Assembly (NCBI GenBank): GCA_020829485.1
Contig: JAIVFU010000034.1
Span: 13,556-68,284 of the forward strand
Source of the DNA: Nostoc sp. CHAB 5834
Lineage (GTDB): Bacteria; Cyanobacteriota; Cyanobacteriia; Cyanobacteriales; Nostocaceae
Direction of reading: 5' to 3'
DNA length: 54,729 nucleotides
A program made the position numbers and the translations under genes. Of the stretch, positions 40,984 through 51,458 are shown piece by piece (the first letter of the stretch is position 1; every line of letters begins with the position of its first letter). The notes below the pieces were generated by a model that ran no database searches, was not told the DNA's origin, and was given only the letters and a program-made list of their open reading frames with translations.

Positions 40984-42333
40984 ATGGATACTTCTGAAAA
41001 TCAAGTTTCAACGGTTGAAACCCAATCAGATAGTTCTGTGCCTTCTGAGTTAGCACCTACTCGTTCGGGTAAACCTTGGTTCTGGAGATTGCTGATTTTA
41101 TTTCTGGCAACCGGTGGCATTATCCTCTGGCGGATGTTAGCTCCTGGTGGCGCACCACGCTCCTCTGTTGCCCAGCAACAAGGGCCACCTCCAAAACCAA
41201 TTGAAACAATCTCTCTCGCAACTGGAAGTGCTACAAGAAGTGTGCAGTTGTTGGGACAAGTAGAAGCCACTCAGCAGTCAACAATCCGCGCTCAAACTGG
41301 TGGAATTGTCAAGCAAATTTCAGTGCAACCAGGCGATCGCGTGAAAGTAGGAATGGCGATCGCTTTACTCGATGATACCGATCAGCAATTGGCAATTAGC
41401 CAAGCACGAGCGCAACTGGCACAACAACGGAGCAATTTGGCACGTTTGGAAGTCGGTACTCGAAAAGAAATTATTGCTCAACGTCAAGCGGCTGTCACAT
41501 CTGCCAAAGCGCGAGAACTGGAAGCACAGGATAACCTGAAACGCACGAGTGATCTTGTTAAAGAGGGCGCTTTATCTCAAAGATTGTTAGTGGAAGCTCA
41601 AGCACAATTAAATAACATCCAAGGAGAACGATTAGAAGCCGAGGCAGAACTTGCCGAAGCTAAAGCTGGGCCGATTCAAGAAGAAATCGCCGCTCAACGA
41701 GCAAATGTAGAAGCAGCAAAAGCCACCTTAGCTCAAGCAGAATTAGCCCGGCAGCGCACTCGAATTTTGGCATCGGAATCGGGAATAGTGCAGACTCGCC
41801 ATATCAGCAATGGTGATTTAGTCCAAAGTTCTGGTGAAATTGTCACCTTAGTAGCAGGCGATCGCTTCGATATTTTCCTAGAGTTACCCGAAGAACTCAG
41901 TGGTAAAGTTACCCCAGGGATGACAATCGATCTCACAACTCGCGCCCTACCGCAATGGAAACAACGCGCCCCTATTACTGCTGTAGTCCCTTCTGCCGAA
42001 ACTGCTTCCCGTCGCCAGCGTGTGCGTGTCCAAATTAACAAACCCCCATCAGGATTAATACCAGGAATGGCGATCGCAGGCAACCTAAATATGCCCTCGA
42101 ATCGCTCTAGCTTTGTGATATCACGAGATGCATTAACCAGAAGGCAAAACCAGTGGCTAGTTTTTGCAGTTGCTGATGGTAAAGCTAAACAAATTCCAGT
42201 CGAGATGGTTTCTGACATGGGTAAAAATGTCGCAATTTATCATCCCACTTTACGCACCGGTCAACGCATTGTGCTACGTGGCGGTGATGGATTGCAAGAT
42301 GGTGCGCCTGTAAAGATAGTTGATCCAACTTAA
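40984..42333 (+). CDS. RND efflux periplasmic adaptor (HlyD/MFP family)
   Basis: 449 residues. A membrane anchor at about 32-52 (WRLLILFLATGGIILWRML) leads to a biotinyl-lipoyl-like half (ATQQSTIRAQTGGIVKQISVQPGDRVKVGMAIALLDD), a long coiled-coil hairpin (about 135-265, rich in A, Q, E), then TRILASESGIVQTRHISNGDLVQSSGEIVTLV, a beta-barrel region and a membrane-proximal region ending RIVLRGGDGLQDGAPVKIV. There is no lipobox Cys, so it is anchored by the helix. It would connect the permease downstream to an outer-membrane TolC-type channel, not encoded here. The next gene is separated only by STRRs. Confidence 0.93.
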   Translation: MDTSENQVSTVETQSDSSVPSELAPTRSGKPWFWRLLILFLATGGIILWRMLAPGGAPRSSVAQQQGPPPKPIETISLATGSATRSVQLLGQVEATQQSTIRAQTGGIVKQISVQPGDRVKVGMAIALLDDTDQQLAISQARAQLAQQRSNLARLEVGTRKEIIAQRQAAVTSAKARELEAQDNLKRTSDLVKEGALSQRLLVEAQAQLNNIQGERLEAEAELAEAKAGPIQEEIAAQRANVEAAKATLAQAELARQRTRILASESGIVQTRHISNGDLVQSSGEIVTLVAGDRFDIFLELPEELSGKVTPGMTIDLTTRALPQWKQRAPITAVVPSAETASRRQRVRVQINKPPSGLIPGMAIAGNLNMPSNRSSFVISRDALTRRQNQWLVFAVADGKAKQIPVEMVSDMGKNVAIYHPTLRTGQRIVLRGGDGLQDGAPVKIVDPT

Positions 42334-42360
42334 AACATAGGTTGTAAGCTGTTACGCATT

Positions 42361-42485
42361 TACCTGATGACTGATGACTGATGACTGATGACTGATGACT
42401 GATGACCGATAACTGATGACTGATGACCGTCAACCGTCAACCGTCAACTGTCAACTGTCAACTGATAACCGTCAGCCGTCAACGA
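42361..42485. repeat. Compound heptanucleotide STRR (CTGATGA then CCGTCAA)
   Basis: Six exact CTGATGA units from 42364, then variants (CCGATAA, CTGATGA), then CCGTCAA and CTGTCAA units. It fills most of the 189-bp spacer between the RND adaptor and permease genes. Confidence 0.93.
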
Positions 42486-42522
42486 TTAAATTTAAATATG
42501 ACTTTCTGAATTACGAATTAAT

Positions 42523-45500
42523 ATGAATTTTATTGAAACCGCCGTTCGTTGGCGACATGGAACTTTTGTTTTGTTTTGCTTACTAGGAATGTTCGGGGTG
42601 TTCTCATTACTAAAGTTACCCCTAGAATTGCAACCAGGAGGCGATCGCCCGGAAATTACAATCACAACTACCTATCCCGGTGCAGGGCCAACAGAAGTAG
42701 AAGACCTGATTACCCGCCCCATCGAAGAACAGATGCAAGAGGTGCTAGGTGTCCAAGAAATTAGCAGTACTTCTCGTGCTGGACGCAGCAGCATTACCTT
42801 AGAATTTGCTCAGGATGCCAACGCCAGAGAACGGATGATAGATGTTCTCAACCGCTTGCAACAGGTGGAAAGCTTGCCTCCAGAAGCGCAGGAATCGAAT
42901 GTAGAACTGGTGGGTGGTAACAGTTCACCGATGATGTGGATTCCGTTTGATACCAAAGAAGGATTTCAACCGGATGCAGACCGTTATCGGGATTTAGCAG
43001 ACGAAGTGGTGATTCCCCGTTTGCGGCGAGTCGAAGGAACTGGGCAGTTTTTGCTAGTGGGTGGACAAGAACGAGAAGTTGAGGTGAAGGTTGATCCGAA
43101 AGCACTAAGCGATCGCAACCTCGCAATTGGCGATGTAGTACGAGTTCTTCAAGAAAACAACCGCGATATTCGGGGTGGGCCATTAATTCTAGGACGACGG
43201 GAATATCGAGTCCGCACAATCAGCAGATCACAAGATTTATCGCAAATTGAAGGCTTTGTGTTGCGACGCGACCAATCGGGCACAGTTTACTTGCGGGATG
43301 TAGCAAAAGTACAGATGGGACGCAAACCCCAAGATAGCGCGTTGGTATTCAACGGCAAACCTGGGGTAGCAGTCGGTGTAATTCGGCAGATTGGGGCGAA
43401 TGTGCCAGAGGTTGCTAAAGGCATCCGGGCGGAAATTGCTGCACTGCAAACTGAATTTGACCGGCAAAACCAAGGGATTCGCTTTGTCTACAACTATGAC
43501 GAAAGTGAATATATCAATCAATCGGTAAGTTTCGTTGGAGAGAACTTGATCAGTGGAGCATTACTAGCAACTATCGTCTTAGTTCTATTCCTTGGCTCAA
43601 TGCGAACCGTTGCTGTAGTTGCAATCACCATTCCTATCGGTACAATTATTGTGTTCATTGTCATGTCTGCATTAGGACGCACATTGAACATCATCAGTTT
43701 AGCAGGACTAGCATTTTCTGTGGGTATGGTTGTAGATAACTCGATCGTTGTGATTGAGAATGTCTTCACCCACATGCAGCAAGGTAAAAGTGTCATACGG
43801 GCAGCTATTGAAGGTACGCAAGAAGTTTGGGGGGCAATGCTTGGTTCTACCTTAAGCAACGTAGTGGTTTTTGTACCACTGTTAATGGTGACAGGTGAAG
43901 CCGGGCAACTCTACACCGATATGGCGATCGCTCTTTCTGCTTCTTCTCTATTCTCGCTATTTGCGGCATTGACTTTAGTACCAATGCTATCAGGATTGTT
44001 CCTCAAACAATCGGAAGCGATGCAAATGATGCAGGGTGGAGAATATCGGGGCGGTAATTGGTTTGAGCGCATGGTAGCTAAAACCTCTGCGGTGTTTCGT
44101 CATTTTCAAGGCAAACTCGAAAACTTTCTTGCCGCTACCGTCAGTTGGTCACTGGGACGTAAACGGATTGGTCGCAGATTAATTGTGCTGTCGATTCCGA
44201 TTGTTTTACTCGTAACTAGTATTTTTCTCTTACCACCTGCCGATTATCTACCCGAAGGAAATCGTAACTTAGTTGTATTACGGGCAGAACCGTTACCGGG
44301 AACCAGTATACCCGAAGCGATTCGGCAATCTGAATCTGTGCAAAAATTTCTGCGATCGCAACCAGAAGTTGAGCGCATCATGTATGTTGACCGTCCAGGA
44401 GCGCTACGAGGTATTGCAACTATCTTAAAACCAGAATTTGCCACCACTACAGGACTCGCTGATATGGTGGATCGGTTACGCGCCCAAAGCAGTAACTTTG
44501 CTGGCTACCGTTTTGTGATCCCGACGCGGATTTCTATCTTCCGCGATCCGGGTAAAGAATTTGAAGTGGATATTGTTGGGGCTGATTTAAATCAGATTGG
44601 TGACTTAGAAAAGCAAATTACCGGCAAATTGCGATCGCTTACTGGGGTGCAGAATGTGCGCTCAAACTTTGTCTTGGGTGCAGGAGAATTGCAAGTGATT
44701 CCCAACCGCGAACGCATCGCGGAGGTGGGACTTTCGGAAGCGGAAATTGGTTCAATGGTAGAAGCAGCATTGGGTGGTAAAGTTGCCTCCGATTACATTG
44801 ATGGCAAAGAAGAACTAGATGTCTCGGTGGAACTACAAAATAGTGCTGTGGAAACCCCAGAACAACTGCGCCAATTGCCTCTATATGCACAAGGACGACA
44901 AGTGCAACTGGGGGATGTTGCCGAAGTCGTGGAAACAACGGGAGCCGATGCCATTAACCACGTTGATTTAGAGCGCTCAATTACCCTTACAGTTTCCCTT
45001 GCACCAGATGCCCCCCTTGCTACCCTGGTAGAACGCACCGAAGAGGAAATTCTCGCTCCTCTGCGTGCCAGTTTACCAACAGGCTATCGGCTAGAACTGT
45101 CAGGTTCAGCAGATCAGTTAGCAACAACTGTTGGTCAATTAGCTGCTGCCTTTGCATTTTCGATTTTGATTACTTACTTGTTACTGGTAGCGTTGTATCG
45201 CTCATTCCTTTACCCAGTGGTGATTATGGCAACAGTGCCGATGGGTATGAGTGGCGCACTATTGAGCCTAGTAATTGCTAACGTGATTCCGGGAATGAAT
45301 GTGGCATTAGATATGATTACAGCCTTGGGATTTGTGATCCTTACAGGTGTAGTTGTTAACAACGCCATTTTGCTAGTTGATCGCGCTTTGCAACTCCAGC
45401 AAGCAGGTGAAGATTTTGATGCATCCTTATATAATGCGACGAGCGATCGCTTACGGGCGATTTTCATGTCTGCTGGAACTAGTGTGTTGGGAATGTTACC

Positions 45501-45696
45501 GCTAGCAGTTCTACCAGGTCAGGGTTCAGAGTTATATCAAGGGTTAGGCATTGTTTTAACGGGTGGTCTGGCTTTTTCTACTATTTTGACACCTACCGTT
45601 GTACCTGCACTTATGGGTTTACTGTACGATCTCTCTGGACGGAAATCACCGCGATCGCCAAATGCAAAAAAGCCAGAAGAACTAGTTACTAACTAG
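42523..45696 (+). CDS. RND efflux pump permease (HAE/AcrB-like)
   Basis: 1057 residues, twelve transmembrane helices and two large periplasmic loops typical of AcrB-type proton antiporters. TM1 is near 13-31; the GMVVDNSIVVIENVFTHMQQGKS segment in TM4 contains the proton-relay Asp followed by Asn (AcrB has DD), and TM10 has FVILTGVVVNNAILLVDRAL. The periplasmic PN/PC porter regions include GGNSSPMMWIPF and SRAGRSSITLEF. The frame is complete. It lies after the adaptor and forms an inner-membrane pump with it; the substrate (drug, metal or lipid) is not clear. The DN variant is common in non-proteobacterial HAE-type permeases. Confidence 0.93.
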   Translation: MNFIETAVRWRHGTFVLFCLLGMFGVFSLLKLPLELQPGGDRPEITITTTYPGAGPTEVEDLITRPIEEQMQEVLGVQEISSTSRAGRSSITLEFAQDANARERMIDVLNRLQQVESLPPEAQESNVELVGGNSSPMMWIPFDTKEGFQPDADRYRDLADEVVIPRLRRVEGTGQFLLVGGQEREVEVKVDPKALSDRNLAIGDVVRVLQENNRDIRGGPLILGRREYRVRTISRSQDLSQIEGFVLRRDQSGTVYLRDVAKVQMGRKPQDSALVFNGKPGVAVGVIRQIGANVPEVAKGIRAEIAALQTEFDRQNQGIRFVYNYDESEYINQSVSFVGENLISGALLATIVLVLFLGSMRTVAVVAITIPIGTIIVFIVMSALGRTLNIISLAGLAFSVGMVVDNSIVVIENVFTHMQQGKSVIRAAIEGTQEVWGAMLGSTLSNVVVFVPLLMVTGEAGQLYTDMAIALSASSLFSLFAALTLVPMLSGLFLKQSEAMQMMQGGEYRGGNWFERMVAKTSAVFRHFQGKLENFLAATVSWSLGRKRIGRRLIVLSIPIVLLVTSIFLLPPADYLPEGNRNLVVLRAEPLPGTSIPEAIRQSESVQKFLRSQPEVERIMYVDRPGALRGIATILKPEFATTTGLADMVDRLRAQSSNFAGYRFVIPTRISIFRDPGKEFEVDIVGADLNQIGDLEKQITGKLRSLTGVQNVRSNFVLGAGELQVIPNRERIAEVGLSEAEIGSMVEAALGGKVASDYIDGKEELDVSVELQNSAVETPEQLRQLPLYAQGRQVQLGDVAEVVETTGADAINHVDLERSITLTVSLAPDAPLATLVERTEEEILAPLRASLPTGYRLELSGSADQLATTVGQLAAAFAFSILITYLLLVALYRSFLYPVVIMATVPMGMSGALLSLVIANVIPGMNVALDMITALGFVILTGVVVNNAILLVDRALQLQQAGEDFDASLYNATSDRLRAIFMSAGTSVLGMLPLAVLPGQGSELYQGLGIVLTGGLAFSTILTPTVVPALMGLLYDLSGRKSPRSPNAKKPEELVTN

Positions 45697-45763
45697 GTAT
45701 TTCGTCAGCTAGAAATTAGCATAAAAAAGTTAGAGGTACTAAGCTGATGCGCGCCTAAATTAG

Positions 45764-45845
45764 ACATCTCCAGAAATTAATTATGCGTTACCTTAAACCC
45801 TTGTAGAGACGTTGCAATGCAACGTCTCTACATTCATTTTCTCCG
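45764..45845. repeat. MITE-like element family B, copy 2
   Basis: Matches the minus-strand reading of 10161-10249: ACATCTCCAGAAATTAATTA, TTACCTTAAACCCTTGT and the palindrome GACGTTGCAATGCAACGTC. The right end ATTCATTTTC is kept but the final GGAGATGT is lost. Confidence 0.8.
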
Positions 45846-45914
45846 GCTCCGCTCCTGAATTCAGAATAGCTGAATTCTTCTTCAAAGAGTCTTAACTATT
45901 AACCGTTACAACAC

Positions 45915-47501
45915 CTAACCGGCTATCGCTTCAGCTTTTTCCTTTACTAGTACATAAGGTTTTTCTGCACCTTGTGCGAGATATTCAGCTAGCTGACTTT
46001 CAATTTGATCGCGCACAATTTGGCGATACTCTAGAAAATGCTCGTTGTGGGCGCAAGCAGAGATGTAATGCTCAATAACTCCAGGGTTATGCTTGAGAAT
46101 ACTGAATAAATGATGCCAGAATTTCCAACGGGTTTCGCGTTTAATTCCTTGTCGCCAAATTACAATTAACAGCGCTTTCACAACAATCCACTCTGGCATT
46201 TTCGCTGGCGCTTTCCAACTCGGCAAACCCATCATCAAGAAACAGCGATAGGTACGATCTAAGTACTGTACTGGGTCGTATAAAGTACAGAATGCTTCAA
46301 TATATTCTCGTGCCAGTTCTTCTAGGGGGCGGGTGGGCAGGAAGTTCATCAATGTTGTTTGGTTGATGTTGCCATCCTGGTTTTCCCGCAGTCGTCCTTC
46401 TTTTTTCAGGCGATGCCAAAGCGCGGTGTTAGGTAACGCTTGCAACATGGCAAAGGTAGTTGAGGGAATCGCTGCTTGTTCTGCAAAGCGGACAATGCGA
46501 TCGCCTGCGCCTGCTTTTTCACCATCAAACCCGATAATAAACCCAGCCATTGGGCGCAATCCCGCTCTGGTGATGGTTTCCACTGCCTCAGTTAGAGAAC
46601 TGCGAGTATTTTGAAACTTCTTGGTCATTTGCAAACTATCCTCATCCGGCGTTTCGATTCCCAAAAACACCGCCGAGAAACCACACTCAACCATCAACTC
46701 CAACATTTCTGCATCTTGTGCCAAGTCAATTGAAGCTTCAGTGTCAAATCGGAAGGGATATTTGTGTTCTGCCATCCAGACTTTTAACTCTTTCAGCAAC
46801 AATTTCACATTTCGTTTGTTGCCAATAAAGTTATCATCTACCATGAACACACCCCGCCGCCAACCCAATTCATAGAGGCAATCTAACTCTGCTAAAAGTT
46901 GCGCTGGGGTTTTGGTGCGTGGTTTGCGCCCGTAGAGAACAATAATGTCACAAAATTCGCACTGGAAAGGACACCCGCGCGAAAACTGCACCGACATCAT
47001 GTCATAAGCATCCAATTCTAATAAATCAAAGCGGGGTATTGGTGTGCTTGTCACATCTGGCTTTTCTGTGGCGCGGAAAGTCCCAGAAGTTTCTCCCCTT
47101 TTGATTGCCTCAATAAACATGGGGAGAGTGATTTCCCCTTCATCCAGAATCAGGAAATCTGCGCCAACATTTTCAACTTCGTGAGGTACTGAGGTAGGGT
47201 AGGGGCCGCCTACTGCAACTAACTTGCCACGTTTTTTTGCTTCCTGAATTTGGTCAAGTAAATCTTGTTTCTGGACAATCATCGCAGAGAGAATTACCAC
47301 ATCTGCCCATGCCCACTCTTCTTCTGTTGCGGCGCGGATGTTCCGATCAACCAGCTTGAATTCCCATTCTTGGGGCAGAATCGCCGCCACTGTTACTAAA
47401 CCCAGAGGTGGTAATAAAACCTTGCGATCGACTAACTCCAAGATTTTTTCATAAGACCAAAAGGTTTTGGGAAATATTGGATACACTAACAAGATTCGCA
47501 T
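45915..47501 (-). CDS. B12-binding domain radical SAM protein (DUF4070-type)
   Basis: 528 residues. The N-terminal half (about 1-155) is a cobalamin-binding Rossmann-like domain (VAVGGPYPTSVPHEVENVGADFLI). The radical SAM core has RGC177PFQC181EFC184 (CxxxCxxC), which binds the 4Fe-4S cluster; the next motifs GGE-like ETPDEDSLQMTKKFQ and SGFIIGFDGE fit. The C-terminal region (about 390-528) corresponds to the DUF4070 extension. Members act as methyltransferases or in lipid or cofactor biosynthesis; this substrate is unknown. It is a single gene, with no neighbour that clarifies its pathway. Confidence 0.88.
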   Translation of the reverse strand: MRILLVYPIFPKTFWSYEKILELVDRKVLLPPLGLVTVAAILPQEWEFKLVDRNIRAATEEEWAWADVVILSAMIVQKQDLLDQIQEAKKRGKLVAVGGPYPTSVPHEVENVGADFLILDEGEITLPMFIEAIKRGETSGTFRATEKPDVTSTPIPRFDLLELDAYDMMSVQFSRGCPFQCEFCDIIVLYGRKPRTKTPAQLLAELDCLYELGWRRGVFMVDDNFIGNKRNVKLLLKELKVWMAEHKYPFRFDTEASIDLAQDAEMLELMVECGFSAVFLGIETPDEDSLQMTKKFQNTRSSLTEAVETITRAGLRPMAGFIIGFDGEKAGAGDRIVRFAEQAAIPSTTFAMLQALPNTALWHRLKKEGRLRENQDGNINQTTLMNFLPTRPLEELAREYIEAFCTLYDPVQYLDRTYRCFLMMGLPSWKAPAKMPEWIVVKALLIVIWRQGIKRETRWKFWHHLFSILKHNPGVIEHYISACAHNEHFLEYRQIVRDQIESQLAEYLAQGAEKPYVLVKEKAEAIAG

Positions 47502-47684
47502 GTAGTATCAATCCTCACACTTTGATTGTTATCCCACTCTAACGAAAATTAAGAGTTCTTGACTTTTTATTAAAGTTGTTCTATCTTAACATTTCGGTTA
47601 ATTTATACATACTAATGGCAACATTGGCTCATTTTTTATTTGGTATGAGATGTTTTTACCCCAATGTTAAGAGTGTCAAATACC

Positions 47685-48641
47685 CTACTTCACACCTTTA
47701 ACGCCACTATTTTTTAAAACATCACTCATGGTTGCACAATAATTTGGCAAGCCAAAGCTACCGGGATTGATGAATTTTTCATAGGTGAAATGCCGATAGT
47801 TCATGCAAAACCGATCCCAATCGGCCATCTGAATGCGGAACAAAACAATAATTAAATTAGCTAAGGCTAAAGATATGGGAATGCGAAAGTAAATCTTTTT
47901 GCCCAGATAAGCACAAACTTCTTTCACTGCTTGATTAGCGGTTAACGGTGCTTGACCTAAAACAAGCCGACGTGGTTGATCATTTTTGGCAGGATGATCA
48001 ATTAAATATCGCACTACAGTGGCAATATCTCGTCCGTGGATAAAGTGAAAACTGCCATCTGCTTCTAGAAAGCGAATCAAATTGATATATTTCGTCACTT
48101 CTGGAATGCCAGATGTGAGGTGAGAATAGGGTTTATTGGTATCACCACCCAATACTAAAGTGGGAAATACTGTGGTAATTTTGGGTGCGATCGCTAATTT
48201 TTCTTTTTTCTCTAAGCACTCATATTTAGAACGGATATAATCTGTCCCAATTTCTCCGGCTTCTTTCAATGGTTGATTGTACCGATCTAAAACGCTAGCT
48301 GTCGAAAAATAAATCACCTGCTGGCAACGTTCTGGATCTAGCAATTCCAGCAACTCTATAGTCTTAAGGACATTAATATCAAATGTCTCATCACCACCCC
48401 AAGCTGTGGCTGTGAGTACTGCCGTATCAATTGTGGATAGCAAATCGGCAAACTGGCGAATATTTTGCATATCACCTTGCAAAACGTTGATACCTGAACG
48501 TACCTTAGTATCAATTTGTAATTTGCTTGGGTTCCTAACTAGTAGATACAGTTCGTGATCTGTTTCTTTAATTAAGGCTTCTGTTAAATAATGACCTACA
48601 CAACCACTTGCACCAGTCACTAAAATCCGTTTCTGGCTCAT
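47685..48641 (-). CDS. NAD(P)-dependent oxidoreductase, extended SDR/epimerase-like
   Basis: 318 residues. The N-terminal Rossmann fold has ILVTGASGCVGHYLTEAL (the GxxGxxG nucleotide-binding motif), a conserved DMQNI acidic site after the second strand, YFSTASVLDRYN, and the catalytic YIRSKYE (YxxxK). The C-terminal part (about 200-318) is typical of extended SDRs (atypical a5 or NAD-dependent epimerase-like) and has two hydrophobic helices. Substrate unknown. It is downstream of hemE and on the same strand, separated by 165 bp that include an AAAATCT heptamer run. Confidence 0.87.
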   Translation of the reverse strand: MSQKRILVTGASGCVGHYLTEALIKETDHELYLLVRNPSKLQIDTKVRSGINVLQGDMQNIRQFADLLSTIDTAVLTATAWGGDETFDINVLKTIELLELLDPERCQQVIYFSTASVLDRYNQPLKEAGEIGTDYIRSKYECLEKKEKLAIAPKITTVFPTLVLGGDTNKPYSHLTSGIPEVTKYINLIRFLEADGSFHFIHGRDIATVVRYLIDHPAKNDQPRRLVLGQAPLTANQAVKEVCAYLGKKIYFRIPISLALANLIIVLFRIQMADWDRFCMNYRHFTYEKFINPGSFGLPNYCATMSDVLKNSGVKGVK

Positions 48642-48763
48642 AGAGAATTTTTCAAAATTTAGGAGTTACAACTAAAGAGTTAAGAATAAAGTTAAAAGTT
48701 CCGAATCGCAACTGATAACTTATCACTCTGTAAATTTTAGATTTTGAATTTTGGATTTAAGTA

Positions 48764-48791
48764 AAAATCTAAAATCTAAAATCTAAAATCT
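48764..48791. repeat. Heptanucleotide STRR (AAAATCT x4)
   Basis: Four exact AAAATCT units with a further degenerate one on each side, between hemE and the SDR gene. Confidence 0.9.
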
Positions 48792-48806
48792 AAAATTGAA
48801 TCACTT

Positions 48807-49868
48807 CTAACCCTTAACTCCTGCAAGATTCAATTCCTTTGCTGTTTCAAAGAAGAAAGCAACATTTTCTTCGGGAGTTTCTGGTAAGACACCGTGACCG
48901 AGATTAAGAATATGACCCCAATTACCAGCTTTGCGAACGGTATCGAGAATGCGATCGCGGATAAACTCTTTAGAGCCGAATAGCACGCCTGGGTCAAGAT
49001 TTCCTTGAACTTTGACTTGTTTACCCAATCTGGCTCGTGCGTCTGCCATATCCACTGCCCAGTCTACACTGACAATATCAGCGCCAGATTGTGCCATTCT
49101 TTCCAACACACCCGCACTACCGCTAACTAGCAAAATCAAAGGTGTATCGGGATGGGTTTGCTTGACTTGCTGGAAAACTCGCTGTTGATAGGGGAGAGCA
49201 AAGGTGTCATAATCTTGAGGACTTAATTGACCCGCCCAAGAGTCGAACATTTGCACAACTTGAGCACCAGAGTCAATTTGGTAGCGGGCATAGATGGCGA
49301 TCGCATCTGCTAATTTAGCTAACAGTTGATGCAATATCGTCGGATCTGAAAATGCCATGTTTTTGATGATGGAATAGGTTTTAGAACCTTTTCCTTCTAC
49401 TGCATAAGCTGCTAACGTCCACGGCGCACCCACAAAGCCCAACACTGTTGACTTATCGCCTACTTCAGAACGTAGCGCTTGCAAAATTGTCTTGATAAAT
49501 GGTAGGGCTGCTTCTGGTTCTAAGGGATGCAGAAGATCAATTTGTTCTTGAGTGCGGAGGGGTGAGTGAATGATTGGCCCCTTACCTTCGGCAATATCCA
49601 TGTCAATACCCAAACCAGGTAATGGGGTGACAATATCAGAAAATAAAATTACTCCATCTGGTTGGAAAGCTCTCCAGGGTTGCAAGGAAACTTCAATTGC
49701 CACTTCTGGAATTTCGGAGCGATCGCGAAACGAAGGATACTTATCTCTTAAGTCTCGATATGCTTTCATATATCGTCCCGCTTGTCGCATCATCCATACA
49801 GGGGGACGATCTACTACTTCACCACGAGCAGCCCGTAAGAGATGAGGAGTCGTTGAATAAATACCCAT
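48807..49868 (-). CDS. hemE: Uroporphyrinogen decarboxylase
   Basis: Converts uroporphyrinogen III to coproporphyrinogen III in haem and chlorophyll synthesis. The 353-residue protein starts [27 protein letters not shown], containing the substrate-binding Arg residues; [44 protein letters not shown] (catalytic Asp region) and [15 protein letters not shown] complete the family signature. Length is normal. It is not next to other haem genes in this window. A small SDR gene lies downstream on the same strand. Confidence 0.97.
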   Translation of the reverse strand: MGIYSTTPHLLRAARGEVVDRPPVWMMRQAGRYMKAYRDLRDKYPSFRDRSEIPEVAIEVSLQPWRAFQPDGVILFSDIVTPLPGLGIDMDIAEGKGPIIHSPLRTQEQIDLLHPLEPEAALPFIKTILQALRSEVGDKSTVLGFVGAPWTLAAYAVEGKGSKTYSIIKNMAFSDPTILHQLLAKLADAIAIYARYQIDSGAQVVQMFDSWAGQLSPQDYDTFALPYQQRVFQQVKQTHPDTPLILLVSGSAGVLERMAQSGADIVSVDWAVDMADARARLGKQVKVQGNLDPGVLFGSKEFIRDRILDTVRKAGNWGHILNLGHGVLPETPEENVAFFFETAKELNLAGVKG

Positions 49869-50422
49869 TTATTACTTCATCCTATTTATGCCACTGTTTA
49901 GCTTATCATTCTGGGATTACGCTTTTCCAGCAAGTTTTCAGGAAAAAGTAAGTAGCAGGGCTACTAACAAAAAAGACATAACTTATTTCGTTATGTCTAA
50001 AAGTTTAATTTACAGGGCAGGATTTGTACAGGTTAGAACTTTTTAATTTACTAGGGTAGATAATACCGACTGACAATCATCGATAGCCATGTACCTTTTC
50101 TTCTATCGATTTATCAGCGTGAGACGCGGGATTTATGTAGCTACCGAGAAATCTTTACATTTCGTTACAATTAACCGCGATTGCTTTTGACTTTTACCAT
50201 AAAAAAAGACAATACGCTTGGGATCAGCCTCCCCTAACTACCTCAGCAGATTGTAACAGAAGGTAGGATACAGTCATTACCGCCAGCATATATTGTGAGC
50301 TTCACAACAGTATTTCTTACAGTATCCTCTTTGTCAATTGTGCTATTACTATAGTTATTATTTTTAAAGTATCGATATTTTATCTATCGGTTCACTAAAT
50401 ATTCTCTTAGGGTGACGACTAT
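49869..50422. other. Intergenic region with small hairpin
   Basis: 550 bp between divergent hemE and the bestrophin gene, so it must hold both promoters. AGACATAAC (49974-49982) pairs with GTTATGTCT (49990-49998). No gene, tRNA-like fold or repeat array is visible otherwise. Confidence 0.5.
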
Positions 50423-51343
50423 ATGACAGAGGAAAAACTCACATGGCTACGCCTAAAATTACAACTTAAAGGTTCGGTTCTGAAAGCAATTTACAAACAT
50501 GTTTTATGGTGTGGAGCTTTCGGCTTTTTGATTTCTATACTTTACCATTTTAAGATGCCTGTATCCCAACCTATTTTAGGGAGTGTTATTCCTAGTATCG
50601 TTTTAGGTTTGTTACTTGTATTTCGTACCAATACTGCTTATGAGCGATTTTGGGAAGGGAGAAAATGCTGGGGTTCTCTAGTAAATAACATCCGAAATTT
50701 GGCTCGACAAATTTGGGTATCAATTGATGAAATTTCACCAGAAGATAAAGAAAATAAAATTACAGCCCTAAATTTATTGGTAGCTTTTGCTGTAACAACT
50801 AAATTACATTTGCGGGGAGAAGTAGTAAATAGCGAGTTAGAAGATTTAATGCCATCTAGTAAGTATATAAAACTGAAGATTATGAATAATCCCCCCATAG
50901 AGGTTGCCTTTTGGATAGGAGATTATTTACAGGAGCAATATCATCGCAATTGCCTTAATAGCTACCAGTTAACATCTATGCAAGAATTATTGAATAATCT
51001 CGTGGATAATTTAGGTGCTTGCGAACGTATTTTAAAAACACCTATGCCATTAGCTTATTCCATTCATCTCAAGCAATTATTGTTACTATATTGTTTCCTG
51101 TTCCCATTTCAAATAGTAGAGAGTCTGGGTTGGTGGACAGGTTTAATTTCTGCTTTCGTTGGTTTTACAGTATTTGGCATTGAAGCCATCGGTTTGGAGA
51201 TAGAAAACCCCTTTGGTTACGACCCTAACGACTTACCTCTAGATGCGATTTGCGAGACAATGAAACGCAATATTGACGATTTAATTACTCTGACTCCAAA
51301 TGCGCGATCGCATCGAGGTAATTTGACCTATGATAAAAGTTGA
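50423..51343 (+). CDS. Bestrophin-family ion channel (UPF0187)
   Basis: 306-residue membrane protein. Bestrophin family motifs are GSVIPSIVLGLLLVFRTNTAYERFWEGRKCWGSLVNNIRNLARQ (about 51-95), and the C-terminal IENPFGYDPNDLPLD typical of this family. Hydrophobic segments at about 28-43, 51-66, 212-229 and 232-250 fit the four-helix bestrophin fold. Cyanobacterial and algal homologues carry chloride or bicarbonate across membranes, including thylakoids; the ion here is unknown. AGGG precedes the ATG. Single gene. Confidence 0.92.
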   Translation: MTEEKLTWLRLKLQLKGSVLKAIYKHVLWCGAFGFLISILYHFKMPVSQPILGSVIPSIVLGLLLVFRTNTAYERFWEGRKCWGSLVNNIRNLARQIWVSIDEISPEDKENKITALNLLVAFAVTTKLHLRGEVVNSELEDLMPSSKYIKLKIMNNPPIEVAFWIGDYLQEQYHRNCLNSYQLTSMQELLNNLVDNLGACERILKTPMPLAYSIHLKQLLLLYCFLFPFQIVESLGWWTGLISAFVGFTVFGIEAIGLEIENPFGYDPNDLPLDAICETMKRNIDDLITLTPNARSHRGNLTYDKS

Positions 51344-51458
51344 GATTGGGAATAACTTACAAGGCTTGGTTATAGCTGTCAAGTCCCATCTGGCCGCGTC
51401 CATCTTCTTTCGCAGTAATATATAAACGCGAAACTATCTCTTCATTGGTGGATGTGCA

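Noticed and set aside
42185..42433. Minus-strand frame with a VISHQSSVISHQ-type leader
   Set aside because: Produced by the CTGATGA heptamer array and the antisense of the RND adaptor end.
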